Source: JALEGB01 sp038530925 (GTDB taxonomy: Bacteria; Pseudomonadota; Alphaproteobacteria; Rhodobacterales; Rhodobacteraceae). Taken from it: 32,110 nucleotides of DNA. Position numbers and translations under genes: made by a program. Of the stretch, positions 1 to 8,161 are shown one piece after another. The stretch spans positions 1 through 32,110 of the forward strand of contig JBCBCG010000018.1 of the NCBI GenBank assembly GCA_038530925.1, read 5' to 3'. The notes under the pieces were generated by a model that was not told the origin of the DNA, did not search any database, and was given only the letters and a program-made list of their open reading frames with translations. Positions within the stretch are counted from its first letter, which is position 1, and every line of letters starts with the position of its first letter.

Positions 1-77
1 CGATCCCGCGGCTTCACTTGGATGATGTCGGCGGCGTCGCCGATTTCATTCTCACGGAAACGGGTCTGATCCGATGA
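1..77 (+). CDS. mobB: MobB-like protein, C-terminal end only
   Basis: Only the last 24 codons are in the window; the frame enters from the left edge and stops at 75-77. The visible peptide has the pattern LHLDDVGGVADFIL followed by TETGLIR, which resembles the C-terminus of MobB, the GTP-binding adapter of molybdopterin guanine dinucleotide synthesis. The stop overlaps the moeA start as ATGA, so the two genes are probably translationally coupled in one molybdenum-cofactor operon. The identification rests on a short tail plus the moeA neighbour, so it is moderate. Confidence 0.6.
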   Translation, partial: IPRLHLDDVGGVADFILTETGLIR

Positions 78-1423
78 GCGCGGCCGATGATGGCCAGAGC
101 GATCCGAGCGCCGCGGCCGGCGCGGCGCCGCCGAAGCGCCTGGCCGATGATTGCTTCACGCTGCCGCCGGGCGTCGATTGGATGCCGGTGGATGAGGCGC
201 TGGCGCGGCTGGAGGCGGCGCTGCGGCCCTGCGCGGGCGTCGAGCGGTTGGATCTGGCGGCGGCCGCTGGCCGGATCCTGGCCGAGGATGCTGCGGCGGC
301 CCGGGCGCATCCCGCTTGCGACAACGCCGCGGTGGACGGGTACGCTTTCGCCCATCCCGGCCTCGGCGCGGATCGAGAGTGCGATTTCGCGCTCGCGCCC
401 GGGCGCGCGGCGCCGGGCGCTCCGTGGCGCGCGCGTTTGCCCGGCGGACAAGCGCTCCGCATCCTCACTGGCGCGGCGATGCCGGACGGCGCCGATACGG
501 TCGTCTTGCAGGAGGACGCGGCGCTGTTCGGCGAAGGCGACGCGGCCGGCGCGCGCAGGGTCCAGTTTCGGGCGCCGGCGAAGCCTGGCGCCAATCGCCG
601 CCGCGCCGGCGAGAACCTGGCGATCGGAGATGTCGCGCTGCGCGCGGGGGCGCGTCTGACGCCTCAAGCGCTCGGCCATCTCGCGGCCGCCGGTCTGCCG
701 GCCGCGCCGGTGCGCCGCAAGCTCCGCGTCGCGCTCTTCTCCACCGGCGACGAGCTGATCGCGCCGGGCGAGGCGGGGCGGCCTGATCAAGTGGTGGATT
801 CCAATCGCCCGATGCTGGCCGCGCTGCTCGGCGCGCCTTGGATCGAGGCCGTTGATTTCGGACGCGTTCCGGATCGCCGCGAAGCGGTCGAGGCGGCGCT
901 GACCGAGGGCGCCAAGCGCGCGGACGCTGTGATCGCCTCGGGCGGCGCCTCGGGCGGGGAGGAGGATCATATGGGCGCGGCGCTCGAGGCCTCCGCCGCC
1001 GCGGGGGACGCGTTTCATCTCTGGCGCATCGCCATGAAGCCGGGCCGGCCCATGGCGATGGGGCTGCGCCGCGGCGCGCCGGTGTTCGGCCTGCCCGGCA
1101 ACCCGGTGGCGGCGTTCGTCTGCTTTCTGATTTTCGTGCGCCCGGCGCTGCTGCGCCTTGCGGGCGGCCCGTTCGCGCCGGCGCGGCCCGTGCGCGTCGT
1201 CAGCGGCTTTGATTATCCCAAAAAGCCGGGACGGCGCGAGTATCTGCGCGTGCGCATCGGCGCGGATGGACGGCTGGAGAAATATCGCTCCGAAGGTTCC
1301 GGGCTGATCGAAGGCCTGGTGTGGTCGGACGGTTTGGCTGATCTGCCGCATGCGGCCGGACCGCTGCGCGCGGGCGAGCCGGTGGCGTATCTCAGCTACG
1401 CCGCGCTTGGGATCGCGCCGTGA
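74..1423 (+). CDS. moeA: Molybdopterin molybdenumtransferase MoeA
   Basis: 449 residues, somewhat longer than usual MoeA (about 400) because of a 25-30 residue Ala-rich N-terminal extension. MoeA inserts molybdate into adenylylated molybdopterin in the cytoplasm. Visible signatures are DNAAVDGYAF (residues 83-92, the S/DxAxDGYA motif), STGDEL near 222, DSNRPML soon after, SGGASGGEEDHM near 289 (the SGGxSxGxxD motif of the MoaB/Mog-like domain), MKPGRPMAMG, and GLPGNPVAAF near 339. A C-terminal MoeA_C-like beta region follows. The start is taken as the ATG overlapping the upstream MobB-like stop (ATGA). No strong Shine-Dalgarno is visible, which fits translational coupling. Confidence 0.95.
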   Translation: MSAADDGQSDPSAAAGAAPPKRLADDCFTLPPGVDWMPVDEALARLEAALRPCAGVERLDLAAAAGRILAEDAAAARAHPACDNAAVDGYAFAHPGLGADRECDFALAPGRAAPGAPWRARLPGGQALRILTGAAMPDGADTVVLQEDAALFGEGDAAGARRVQFRAPAKPGANRRRAGENLAIGDVALRAGARLTPQALGHLAAAGLPAAPVRRKLRVALFSTGDELIAPGEAGRPDQVVDSNRPMLAALLGAPWIEAVDFGRVPDRREAVEAALTEGAKRADAVIASGGASGGEEDHMGAALEASAAAGDAFHLWRIAMKPGRPMAMGLRRGAPVFGLPGNPVAAFVCFLIFVRPALLRLAGGPFAPARPVRVVSGFDYPKKPGRREYLRVRIGADGRLEKYRSEGSGLIEGLVWSDGLADLPHAAGPLRAGEPVAYLSYAALGIAP

Positions 1424-1486
1424 GCCGAACCCGTTCGCGCGGGCGCCTGGATCGGGCGCCGCTGCCGCTGCGGCGCATCTGACCCG

Positions 1487-2716
1487 ATGAGCGCCGCGCC
1501 GCCTCGCTCCGGCGCCTCGCCCGCCCAAGGCGAAGCGCTTTACGCCGTGCTCTATGGCGGCCTCTTCATGGCGCTCGGCGCGCAAATGGCGTTTCTGCAG
1601 CTCTGGCTCGAGGATTGGGGGCTCGAGGCGGCGGAGATCGGTTGGGTCTTCGCCGTCAGCGTCGCGGTGCGGATCGCCGCGGGCCTGATCGCTCCGGCGC
1701 TCTCGGACCATCTCGGCCGCCCGGGCGCGGTGATGGCGGCGATGGCGCTCGCCGGGATCGCCGCGGCCGCCGCGCTGGCGCTCGCGGGAACGCGGCTCGA
1801 GATCTATCTCGCCGCCGCCGCGCTCTCAGCGTCTTACGCGGCGCTGATCCCGCTTTCAGACGCCCATGGCTTCGCCAGCGCCGAGCGGATCGGCTTCTCC
1901 TATCGGCGCGCGCGCAGCGTCGGTTCGGCGGCGTTTCTGCTGGCGACGATCCTCTGCGGCCTCAGCGTCGAATGGTTCGGCGCCGATGCGACGCTTTGGT
2001 GGATCGCGCTGCCTTACGCCGTCGTGGCCGTCGCCGCGCTCGCCGCGCCGAAGAGCGCGTCGCCCGCCAGCGACGAGACGGCGCTCGCGCCGATCGAGGA
2101 GCCTCTCGCCGCGCCTTCAAGACCGGCGACGCCGGCGCAGGGCGCGCTGGGATGGTCCTGGGCGCGCAGGCCGCGTTTCTTGCTGTTCCTTTTGGCGGTG
2201 GCGGCGGTGCAGTCGAGCCATGCGGTCTATTACAATTACGGCTCGGTGCATTGGCGCGCGCTCGGATACTCGGAGACGGTGATCGGCGCGCTCTGGAGCT
2301 GGGGCGTGATCGCCGAGATCGGCGTGTTCTTCATCGGCGCCGCGCTCATGCGCCGGCTCGGTCCGGCGAACGCTTTGGCGCTGGCTGGCGCGGCGGCGAT
2401 CCTCCGCTGGACGGCGATGAGCGTCGATCCGCCTTTCTTGGCGGTCATCGCGCTGCAGACGCTGCATGGGCTCACCTTCGGCCTCGCCCATCTCGCCGCG
2501 CTCGCCTTCGCGCAAGACGCCGCGCCGCCAGGCCGCGCCGCGACCGCGCAAGGCGTCGTCTCCGCCTCGGCGGGCGGCGTCGGCATGCTGATCGCCACCC
2601 TCGCCGCCGCGAGCGCCTATCCCGCGCTGGGCGGCGGCGCCTACGCCATCGGCGCCGCGCTCGGCCTCATCGCCGTCTTCGCGGCTCTTCGGCTCGGTTC
2701 GGCGCGCCCAGCGTGA
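1487..2716 (+). CDS. MFS transporter, HcaT/MFS_1_like type
   Basis: 409 residues with about 12 hydrophobic segments in two halves. They are separated by a polar Ala/Pro loop of roughly 40 residues near 190-230, as expected for a major facilitator permease in the inner membrane. The second half contains a YNYGSVHWRALGYS segment followed by GALWSWGVIAEIG, which resembles the MFS_1_like family that includes the phenylpropionate permease HcaT. The substrate cannot be read from the sequence. It lies 63 bp after moeA on the same strand, so co-transcription is possible, but a role in molybdenum metabolism is not implied. It ends 4 bp from the convergent GGDEF-EAL gene, leaving no room for a separate terminator. 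Confidence 0.88.
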   Translation: MSAAPPRSGASPAQGEALYAVLYGGLFMALGAQMAFLQLWLEDWGLEAAEIGWVFAVSVAVRIAAGLIAPALSDHLGRPGAVMAAMALAGIAAAAALALAGTRLEIYLAAAALSASYAALIPLSDAHGFASAERIGFSYRRARSVGSAAFLLATILCGLSVEWFGADATLWWIALPYAVVAVAALAAPKSASPASDETALAPIEEPLAAPSRPATPAQGALGWSWARRPRFLLFLLAVAAVQSSHAVYYNYGSVHWRALGYSETVIGALWSWGVIAEIGVFFIGAALMRRLGPANALALAGAAAILRWTAMSVDPPFLAVIALQTLHGLTFGLAHLAALAFAQDAAPPGRAATAQGVVSASAGGVGMLIATLAAASAYPALGGGAYAIGAALGLIAVFAALRLGSARPA

Positions 2717-2720
2717 CGGT

Positions 2721-4397
2721 CTATGCTTGGGTCTCGGCGCGCTGTTTCACATGCATGCGCAAGAAGGTTTCCGCATCGACGGGCTTTGAGAAGTAATAGC
2801 CCTGCATCACATCGCAGCCGGCCTTTCGCAGCATCTCCCAATGCGCCTTGGTCTCGACGCCTTCGGCGACGACGCCGATTTTGAGATAGGCGGCGATGTC
2901 GAGGATCGCTTCGACCAATTTACGGTGCTGCAAGGAATAGACGCTTGGCGCGATCAGCTCTCGCGGGATCTTCACGCGATCGGGGCCGACCGACAACAGC
3001 GAGGTCAGCGCGGAATGGCCGGTGCCGAAATCATCGAGATCGATGCCGATGCCGGCCTCACGGAAGCAATCCAGCGTGTGGCGCACCTCGTTATCGATCC
3101 GGTCCGTGAAATAGGTTTCCAAAAGCTCGAACACGATCCGGCCTCGGGGCAGCTCCATCGCTTTCAGCTGTTCGATCAATCTTGGATCGGTCAGGCGCTT
3201 GGCCGACAGGTTCACTGAAATCGAGGGCAATCTCAGCCCGTTCGCCTCCCAATGGTCGAGCGTCGCCAGCGTCTCCCACATCACCGCTTCGTCGAGCTCG
3301 CGCACGGCGCCGATGCGCTCGGCGATGCTCATAAAGGCGTCTGGTCCGAGCACGCCGCGGGCCGGATGCGTCCAACGCACCAACGCCTCGGCGCCGCAGA
3401 GCGCGCCGTCGCGGTCGTACTGGCCTTGAAAAAAGGGCTTCAGCTCTCCGGCCTTCAGCGCGAGCGACAATTCGTCGGAGGTGCGCTTGATCACGCGCAC
3501 CTCCTCGAGAAGCGTCTCTTCGAAGAATTCGACCCGGCCGCGGCCGAGCTCCTTGGCGCGATAAAGCGCGATATCGGCGTTTTGCAGGATCCGCCCCGCA
3601 TCTTCGCCGCGGACGCCGGCCATGATCACATCGACGCCGATGCTCGCGCCGAAGCGGCAAGTCTCGGCTCGAAAACGGACAGGCTCCGCCAGCCGGTCGA
3701 TGATGTCGTCCGCGAACGCCCGCAACGCCGTGCGGTCCGTGCGGCCGCGGCGCAGAACCACGAATTCGTCTCCGCCGATGCGGGCGACGACGTCGCTGGG
3801 ATCGGCGACCGAGCGCAGCACGGCGGCGGCGTGCGCCAAAACGAAATCGCCGGCCGAATGCCCGAGCGTGTCGTTGATCTCTTTGAAGCGGTCGAGGTCG
3901 ATATGCAGCACGGCGATCGGTTCGGCGCGCCAGGCGGGATCCGTCGCTCTCTTTTCAAGCGTCCGCTGCAAGAGCCGGCGGTTGGCGAGGCCGGTGAGCG
4001 CGTCATGCAGCGCTTCATGCTCGGCGGCGTCGCGGCGGCGGCGGCTGTCATGAACATCGCGCGCAAGGCCGCTGACGGCGGCGTCCAACCGCTTCATTTC
4101 GCTCTGCTCGAGCGGCTCATGAAAGGGCGGCGGCATGGCGCTTGCTCCCTCCGCCTCGCCAACCGCGCGCAGGCGCTCGGTCACGCGCTCGAGCTTGGCG
4201 AAGAACGCGCCGACCAGGATGAAGACCATCGCCGCGGGCGCAGCCGCCGCCGTCGCCGCCGGGATCGACAAGCCGGCGAGAAAAGGCGCGGCCGCGGCGG
4301 CGGCGCTGAGTCCCATCAGCCGCCAGCGCATGCTCCGCCCCGCGCGCTTCAGGCGCGCGGCCGCCCCGAGGCGCCGCCCTTGCTTGGTGTCCGCCAT
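2721..4397 (-). CDS. Membrane-anchored GGDEF-EAL cyclic-di-GMP protein
   Basis: 558 residues. An N-terminal pair of hydrophobic segments (about 26-67) is followed by a short helical linker. Then comes a GGDEF domain with an intact RIGGDEF (GGDEF at 208-212) and an EAL domain (EAL at 337-339). The EAL domain keeps most metal and catalytic positions: SVNLSA, FELLET, DDFGTG at 455-460, the Lys of VKIP near 476, VVAEGVET and MQGYYFSKP. One departure is Pro in place of the usual Asp of the V/LKID motif. It could make c-di-GMP, degrade it, or both; sequence alone does not decide. There is no periplasmic sensor domain of the LapD type. It lies 129 bp downstream of the HlyD gene on the same strand, so it may be the last gene of the exporter operon. 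Start ATG with a weak GGTGA upstream. Confidence 0.93.
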   Translation of the reverse strand: MADTKQGRRLGAAARLKRAGRSMRWRLMGLSAAAAAAPFLAGLSIPAATAAAAPAAMVFILVGAFFAKLERVTERLRAVGEAEGASAMPPPFHEPLEQSEMKRLDAAVSGLARDVHDSRRRRDAAEHEALHDALTGLANRRLLQRTLEKRATDPAWRAEPIAVLHIDLDRFKEINDTLGHSAGDFVLAHAAAVLRSVADPSDVVARIGGDEFVVLRRGRTDRTALRAFADDIIDRLAEPVRFRAETCRFGASIGVDVIMAGVRGEDAGRILQNADIALYRAKELGRGRVEFFEETLLEEVRVIKRTSDELSLALKAGELKPFFQGQYDRDGALCGAEALVRWTHPARGVLGPDAFMSIAERIGAVRELDEAVMWETLATLDHWEANGLRLPSISVNLSAKRLTDPRLIEQLKAMELPRGRIVFELLETYFTDRIDNEVRHTLDCFREAGIGIDLDDFGTGHSALTSLLSVGPDRVKIPRELIAPSVYSLQHRKLVEAILDIAAYLKIGVVAEGVETKAHWEMLRKAGCDVMQGYYFSKPVDAETFLRMHVKQRAETQA

Positions 4398-4526
4398 GCT
4401 TCACCGTCCCCGCCGCGCCGCTCGCCTTTGACGCGTCTCTTGGCTCGCCGCCCACTCCGCGCCGCGCAATCGTCGCAAGACGTCAGTCTAGCGGTGAAAC
4501 ATTAGCGGCGCGTGTCGGGCCCGGGC
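4398..4526. other. Intergenic gap between HlyD and GGDEF-EAL genes
   Basis: 129 bp between two minus-strand genes. No clear rho-independent terminator or convincing promoter is visible. A short palindrome GCCCGGGC lies near the HlyD stop. Read-through from the exporter operon into the GGDEF-EAL gene is possible but not shown. Confidence 0.4.
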
Positions 4527-5825
4527 TTAATCGGTGAACGCGACCTTCAACGCGCGCGTGATCGGCTCGATCAAGTAATCGAGCAGGCTTCGCTCCACAG
4601 TGACGATCCGGGCCGTCACCAGCATCCCTGGCGCCAGGCGCAGCGTGCCGTCGCCCAACTCCGCGACCGTGCGGTCGAGCGACAGCCGCGCGCGGAAGGT
4701 CGGCGCGCCTTGTTCATCCGCGATCGACGAAGGCGAGATGCTGATGACGCTGCCGGCGATCTCGCCGAACACATCGCTTTTGAAGGTGCTGACTTCGACG
4801 ATCGCTTGCGCGTTTTCGCCGATATGCCCGATATCATCCGGCGAGATGCGCACTTCGGCGACAAGATCGAGCGCGCCCTCCTTCGGGCTCGGGACGATCC
4901 GCGCGATCAGCTCGCCCGGTGTGATCACATCGCCCGCGGCGCTCGAGCCGAGTTCGAGGATCCGCCCGGCGATCGGCGCGACCACCATGAGCCCCTCGCG
5001 CCGCCGATAAGCGTCATCGAGCGCGGCGTCGGTCCGCGCGCCTTCTTCCGCGGCCTCGGTCAAAGCGGCGGACCAATCGGCGCGCTGCTGCGCTTCGACG
5101 CGCCGCAGCTCGGCTTGCAGCTGCGTCACAGCCTCGTCGGCGGCGATGATGCGCCCATCCATCTCCGCCAAGCGCGTCTGCGCCGCCGCGGCGCGCGCAT
5201 AGCCTTCAAGCACCGTGCTGCGCGTGCCGAGCCCTTGATCGTTGAGCGTCTCCGAGAGATCCACCTGTTCGCGGTAGGCGCCGAGCTCCGCGACCAAGCT
5301 GACCCGCGCGGCGCGCAGCGCGCGCTGATCAGCCTTGCGCTCGGCGATGCGCGCCAACAGCGCCGCGCGCTCGCTGTCGAAATTCGCGGTCTCCGCCTCA
5401 AACAATCGCTCGGCGTTCAGACGGTCGAGCGCGGAGAGATGCGGGCTCGCCGCCGCCGCGAAGGGCGCGCCGAGGAGCAAGCTCTCCAAGCGCGCCGCGC
5501 GGAGCGAGAGATGGGCGCGGCGGATTTCGAGGCTTGAGATCTCCGCGTTCACCGCCCGCTCATCCAGCTTCAGCAGCGGCGCGCCTGCGGCGACTTCATC
5601 ATTCGGTTGGACGAACACGCGCCGGACGTCGCCGCCCTCAAGATGCTCGATGACGACGATATCCTCGGCGGCCTCGATCGAGCCTGTGGCGAGAGCGACT
5701 TTTTTCACCGGGGCGGCGACGGTCACGGCCATCACCGCGACGATGAACAGCGTGAGCGCGAGCAGCGCGCGGCGGCGCCACTGGATCTTCTCATCCTCTA
5801 AGGATTGAAGCGATGGGGTCTCCAT
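4527..5825 (-). CDS. Type I secretion membrane fusion protein, HlyD/PrtE family
   Basis: About 432 residues from the ATG at 5825. A GTG six codons upstream (5843) is an alternative start; neither has a strong Shine-Dalgarno. A short cytoplasmic N-terminus is followed by one membrane segment (about residues 20-42). Next come a lipoyl/barrel-sandwich half (IEHLEGGDVRRVFVQPND), a long Ala/Arg/Glu-rich alpha-helical hairpin of roughly 180 residues, the second barrel half (VVAPIAGRIL) and a C-terminal beta-barrel domain ending PGMLVTARIVT. This is the standard order of the periplasmic adaptor that links a type I ABC exporter to a TolC-type channel. It lies 110 bp downstream of the ABC genes on the same strand, so it is almost certainly their adaptor, serving the divergent RTX gene. 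No outer membrane channel gene is in the window. Confidence 0.93.
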   Translation of the reverse strand: METPSLQSLEDEKIQWRRRALLALTLFIVAVMAVTVAAPVKKVALATGSIEAAEDIVVIEHLEGGDVRRVFVQPNDEVAAGAPLLKLDERAVNAEISSLEIRRAHLSLRAARLESLLLGAPFAAAASPHLSALDRLNAERLFEAETANFDSERAALLARIAERKADQRALRAARVSLVAELGAYREQVDLSETLNDQGLGTRSTVLEGYARAAAAQTRLAEMDGRIIAADEAVTQLQAELRRVEAQQRADWSAALTEAAEEGARTDAALDDAYRRREGLMVVAPIAGRILELGSSAAGDVITPGELIARIVPSPKEGALDLVAEVRISPDDIGHIGENAQAIVEVSTFKSDVFGEIAGSVISISPSSIADEQGAPTFRARLSLDRTVAELGDGTLRLAPGMLVTARIVTVERSLLDYLIEPITRALKVAFTD

Positions 5826-5935
5826 CGGCCGCACCACCCACACACGCTGCGCCGTCGGCGCGCGGGCGCCAGGGCGCGCGTGGTCCGGCCCTTGCGTTTC
5901 CGAACGCCTATCACCGTGAGTGTGCGCGCGCTCGG

Positions 5936-8161
5936 CTAAGAATTCGTGATCGTGGGCAACACCTCATGCGTCGGCCCATATGCGGCGATCGCTCCATGGC
6001 GCAGGGCGAGCGTGGTGTCGCAGGCCTCCACCACATCCCGATGCGCCGCGACGATCAGCACGCTTTGCTCGCCGCGGGATTGATCCAAGCGCGAGAACAC
6101 CGCGGCGCGGCTTGGCGGATCGAGATCTGAGAACACGTCGTCGAAGGCCAGCAACGGGCGCCGGCTGAGGATCGTCCGGGCGATGTTCAGCTTTTGCATC
6201 GCCGTGACGCCGAGCTGCTGGCGCCGCATCTCGGTCAGACGAGTGTGAAGCCCCTCGGGAAACTGTTCTGGGAGGAGCGGCAGGCCGATCGCTTCGAGCA
6301 ATTCTTCAACCTCGAAATCGCCGACATCCATTCGCGCGAAGCGCATGTTCTGGGCGATCGTGCCGTAGAGGAACTCGGGACGTGCGGGGGCGTATCCGAA
6401 CACGCGCCGCCGCTCGCCGCTGGCGATCTGACTGAGCGGCAGGCCGTCGATGGTGACGGTGCCCAGCGTCGGCGTGGTCAGCCCAACAGCGACGCGCAGC
6501 AACAGCGAGCGCCCTGATCCGCCAGGCCCGACCACGGCGAGGCGATCGCCTGGGTTCAGTTCGAAGCTGACGTTGCGGAGCGCGAAGTCCGCCGCATGGG
6601 GCTGGCGGTGGCCGACGCGGTTCAGCCTGAGCGCGCCGGCGAGGCGCCGGTTCGCCGCATGCTTGACGGTGTTCGCTTCCTCCTCATGCGCCAGCATCTG
6701 TTCGATCATGCCGATATCGTCGCGCAATTCGCGAAGCTGCCCCAGGGATTGCATCAGGGCGTGAACCGGGCCGAGAATGCGCAGGTTCAAGATCGTGGCC
6801 GCCATCAAGCCGCCGATCGACAGCTGTTCATGCACGACCAGCCAGGCGCCGAACCACAACGTCGCCACCGCCGAGGCGCCGAGGATCGCTTGGCCGAGAT
6901 GGCTCGACGCCTCCGCCGCGCAGTCGCTCTCGCTTGTGCGCGCCGCATCGCGGTCGAGCCGGTGGGAGACCCGATCAAGCCAGGGCGCCTCCGCCCCAGC
7001 TTCGCGGATCGCATCGGCGTGGATCACCGTCTCGCGCACCAGCTCTTTGGTCTGCCAGCGAGACGCCTCCGACCATGGCGAACTCACCCTGGTGAAGGCC
7101 GGCGAGATCAGCGCGCAGGCGATCAGCACGGCCATGCCGATCAGAGGCGCCAGCACAATCCAGCCGCCGAGCAACCAAAGCGCCACCAGAAACACGACCA
7201 CGAAGGGCGCGTCGATCAACGAGCGCGCATTGCCGCTCTGGAAAAAGCCGAGAACGGTCTCCATGCGTTTGAACTGCGCCAAAAGCCCCGCGATGGAGGC
7301 GCGCTCCAACGTGCTCAGCCGCGTATCCAGCCGCTTGCGCACGCCCTCGACCATGATCCGCGCATGCAGCTTGGCGGCGACGCTCGCCATCAAACGTCCG
7401 CGCACGCCGCGAAAGTAATCCTCTGCAAGCAGCGCCAATACGGCCAATAAGGTGAAATAGGTTAAGCTTGAACTCGCGTCCGCGGGCAGCGCGAGATTAT
7501 AGACTGAGACGGCGTAAAGCGGCAGCGCGAGCACGAAGATGTTGATCAGACCAGTCAAACTGAGGACGCCGATCAGATCATCTTGGGCTACTTCGCGAAA
7601 GTGATCGAAGAAAGTCGGCGCGCGGGTCGCGAATTTCCGCGTCTCGGCGTAATCATTTTGGATCGAGCAAATCGGGATCGCGCGCCAGCCGACAAGCCCG
7701 TCGCGCCTCAGCGCCTTGAACGCGGCGGCGTCCGTCGCCACGCGCGGGCCGTCTTTGGTCACCAGAACTGCGGGAAAATCACTATCCTTCAGCGCGCTCG
7801 GCCGCTTCTTCGCCGGTCTCGCCGAAACCCCGACCCGCCGCAGCACCAGCGCCATCGCCTCCAGGCTGTCGATCGGGTCGACATGAGGCAGCGCGTCGAG
7901 CAGCTGATCCGCCGCGCCGCGCCATCCAAGCGTGTCGAGCGCGTCGGCCAGCGCCGTCTCAAAGGGCGTCCAATCCGCCTCGCCCGCAGCGCCGCGCGCC
8001 ACTTGCAACGCCGATTGCAGCTTGCGCCGCGTCGCCTCGCGCCCTTGCGCGGCGCCCTCAAGCCCCTCCGTTCGGCTCTCACCAACGCTGGGCGCAGGAC
8101 GCGGCGGCGGCGCCTCAGCGCCGGCGGCCTGACCCATCGCGGCGGGCGCGGCGGCGCTCAT
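5936..8161 (-). CDS. Type I secretion ABC exporter subunit A, atypical ATP site
   Basis: 741 residues from the ATG at 8161, which overlaps the upstream stop as TGATG; a GTG at 8164 is an alternative. A polar tail (1-60) leads to a domain at about 64-163 that looks like the C39-like domain of HlyB/LapB exporters, here without an obvious protease Cys-His pair. A six-helix exporter membrane domain starts near 190 (LINIFVLALPLYAVSVYN), and a nucleotide-binding domain follows. The motifs deviate. Walker A is GPGGSGRS (545-552, Arg551 in place of the essential Lys). The Q-loop Gln is missing (APARP). The ABC signature is replaced by QLGVTAMQ. Walker B reads LLAFDD (Asp674, then Asp675 where Glu is usual). 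The H-loop His (about 707) and the D-loop SDLD remain. It is probably the partner of subunit B in a heterodimer that exports the RTX protein. Confidence 0.9.
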   Translation of the reverse strand: MSAAAPAAMGQAAGAEAPPPRPAPSVGESRTEGLEGAAQGREATRRKLQSALQVARGAAGEADWTPFETALADALDTLGWRGAADQLLDALPHVDPIDSLEAMALVLRRVGVSARPAKKRPSALKDSDFPAVLVTKDGPRVATDAAAFKALRRDGLVGWRAIPICSIQNDYAETRKFATRAPTFFDHFREVAQDDLIGVLSLTGLINIFVLALPLYAVSVYNLALPADASSSLTYFTLLAVLALLAEDYFRGVRGRLMASVAAKLHARIMVEGVRKRLDTRLSTLERASIAGLLAQFKRMETVLGFFQSGNARSLIDAPFVVVFLVALWLLGGWIVLAPLIGMAVLIACALISPAFTRVSSPWSEASRWQTKELVRETVIHADAIREAGAEAPWLDRVSHRLDRDAARTSESDCAAEASSHLGQAILGASAVATLWFGAWLVVHEQLSIGGLMAATILNLRILGPVHALMQSLGQLRELRDDIGMIEQMLAHEEEANTVKHAANRRLAGALRLNRVGHRQPHAADFALRNVSFELNPGDRLAVVGPGGSGRSLLLRVAVGLTTPTLGTVTIDGLPLSQIASGERRRVFGYAPARPEFLYGTIAQNMRFARMDVGDFEVEELLEAIGLPLLPEQFPEGLHTRLTEMRRQQLGVTAMQKLNIARTILSRRPLLAFDDVFSDLDPPSRAAVFSRLDQSRGEQSVLIVAAHRDVVEACDTTLALRHGAIAAYGPTHEVLPTITNS

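Noticed and set aside
1420..1482. 20-residue plus-strand ORF between moeA and the MFS gene (GTG overlapping the moeA stop)
   Set aside because: Too short and Arg-rich with no recognisable motif or ribosome binding site; it may be translated by coupling, but I cannot support it as a gene.
14..1711. Minus-strand open frame of 565 codons across moeA
   Set aside because: Antisense to a clear moeA and start of an MFS gene; Arg/Ala-rich composition typical of GC-rich antisense frames.
5826..5935. GC-rich stem (CGCGCG arms) in the gap between ABC subunit A and HlyD
   Set aside because: Arms are simple CG runs common by chance at this base composition; no T-run and no evidence of a terminator or RNA element.
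7650..7990. Active C39 peptidase domain at the N-terminus of ABC subunit A
   Set aside because: The domain position fits, but the catalytic Cys and His motifs are not visible, so it is treated as C39-like without protease activity.
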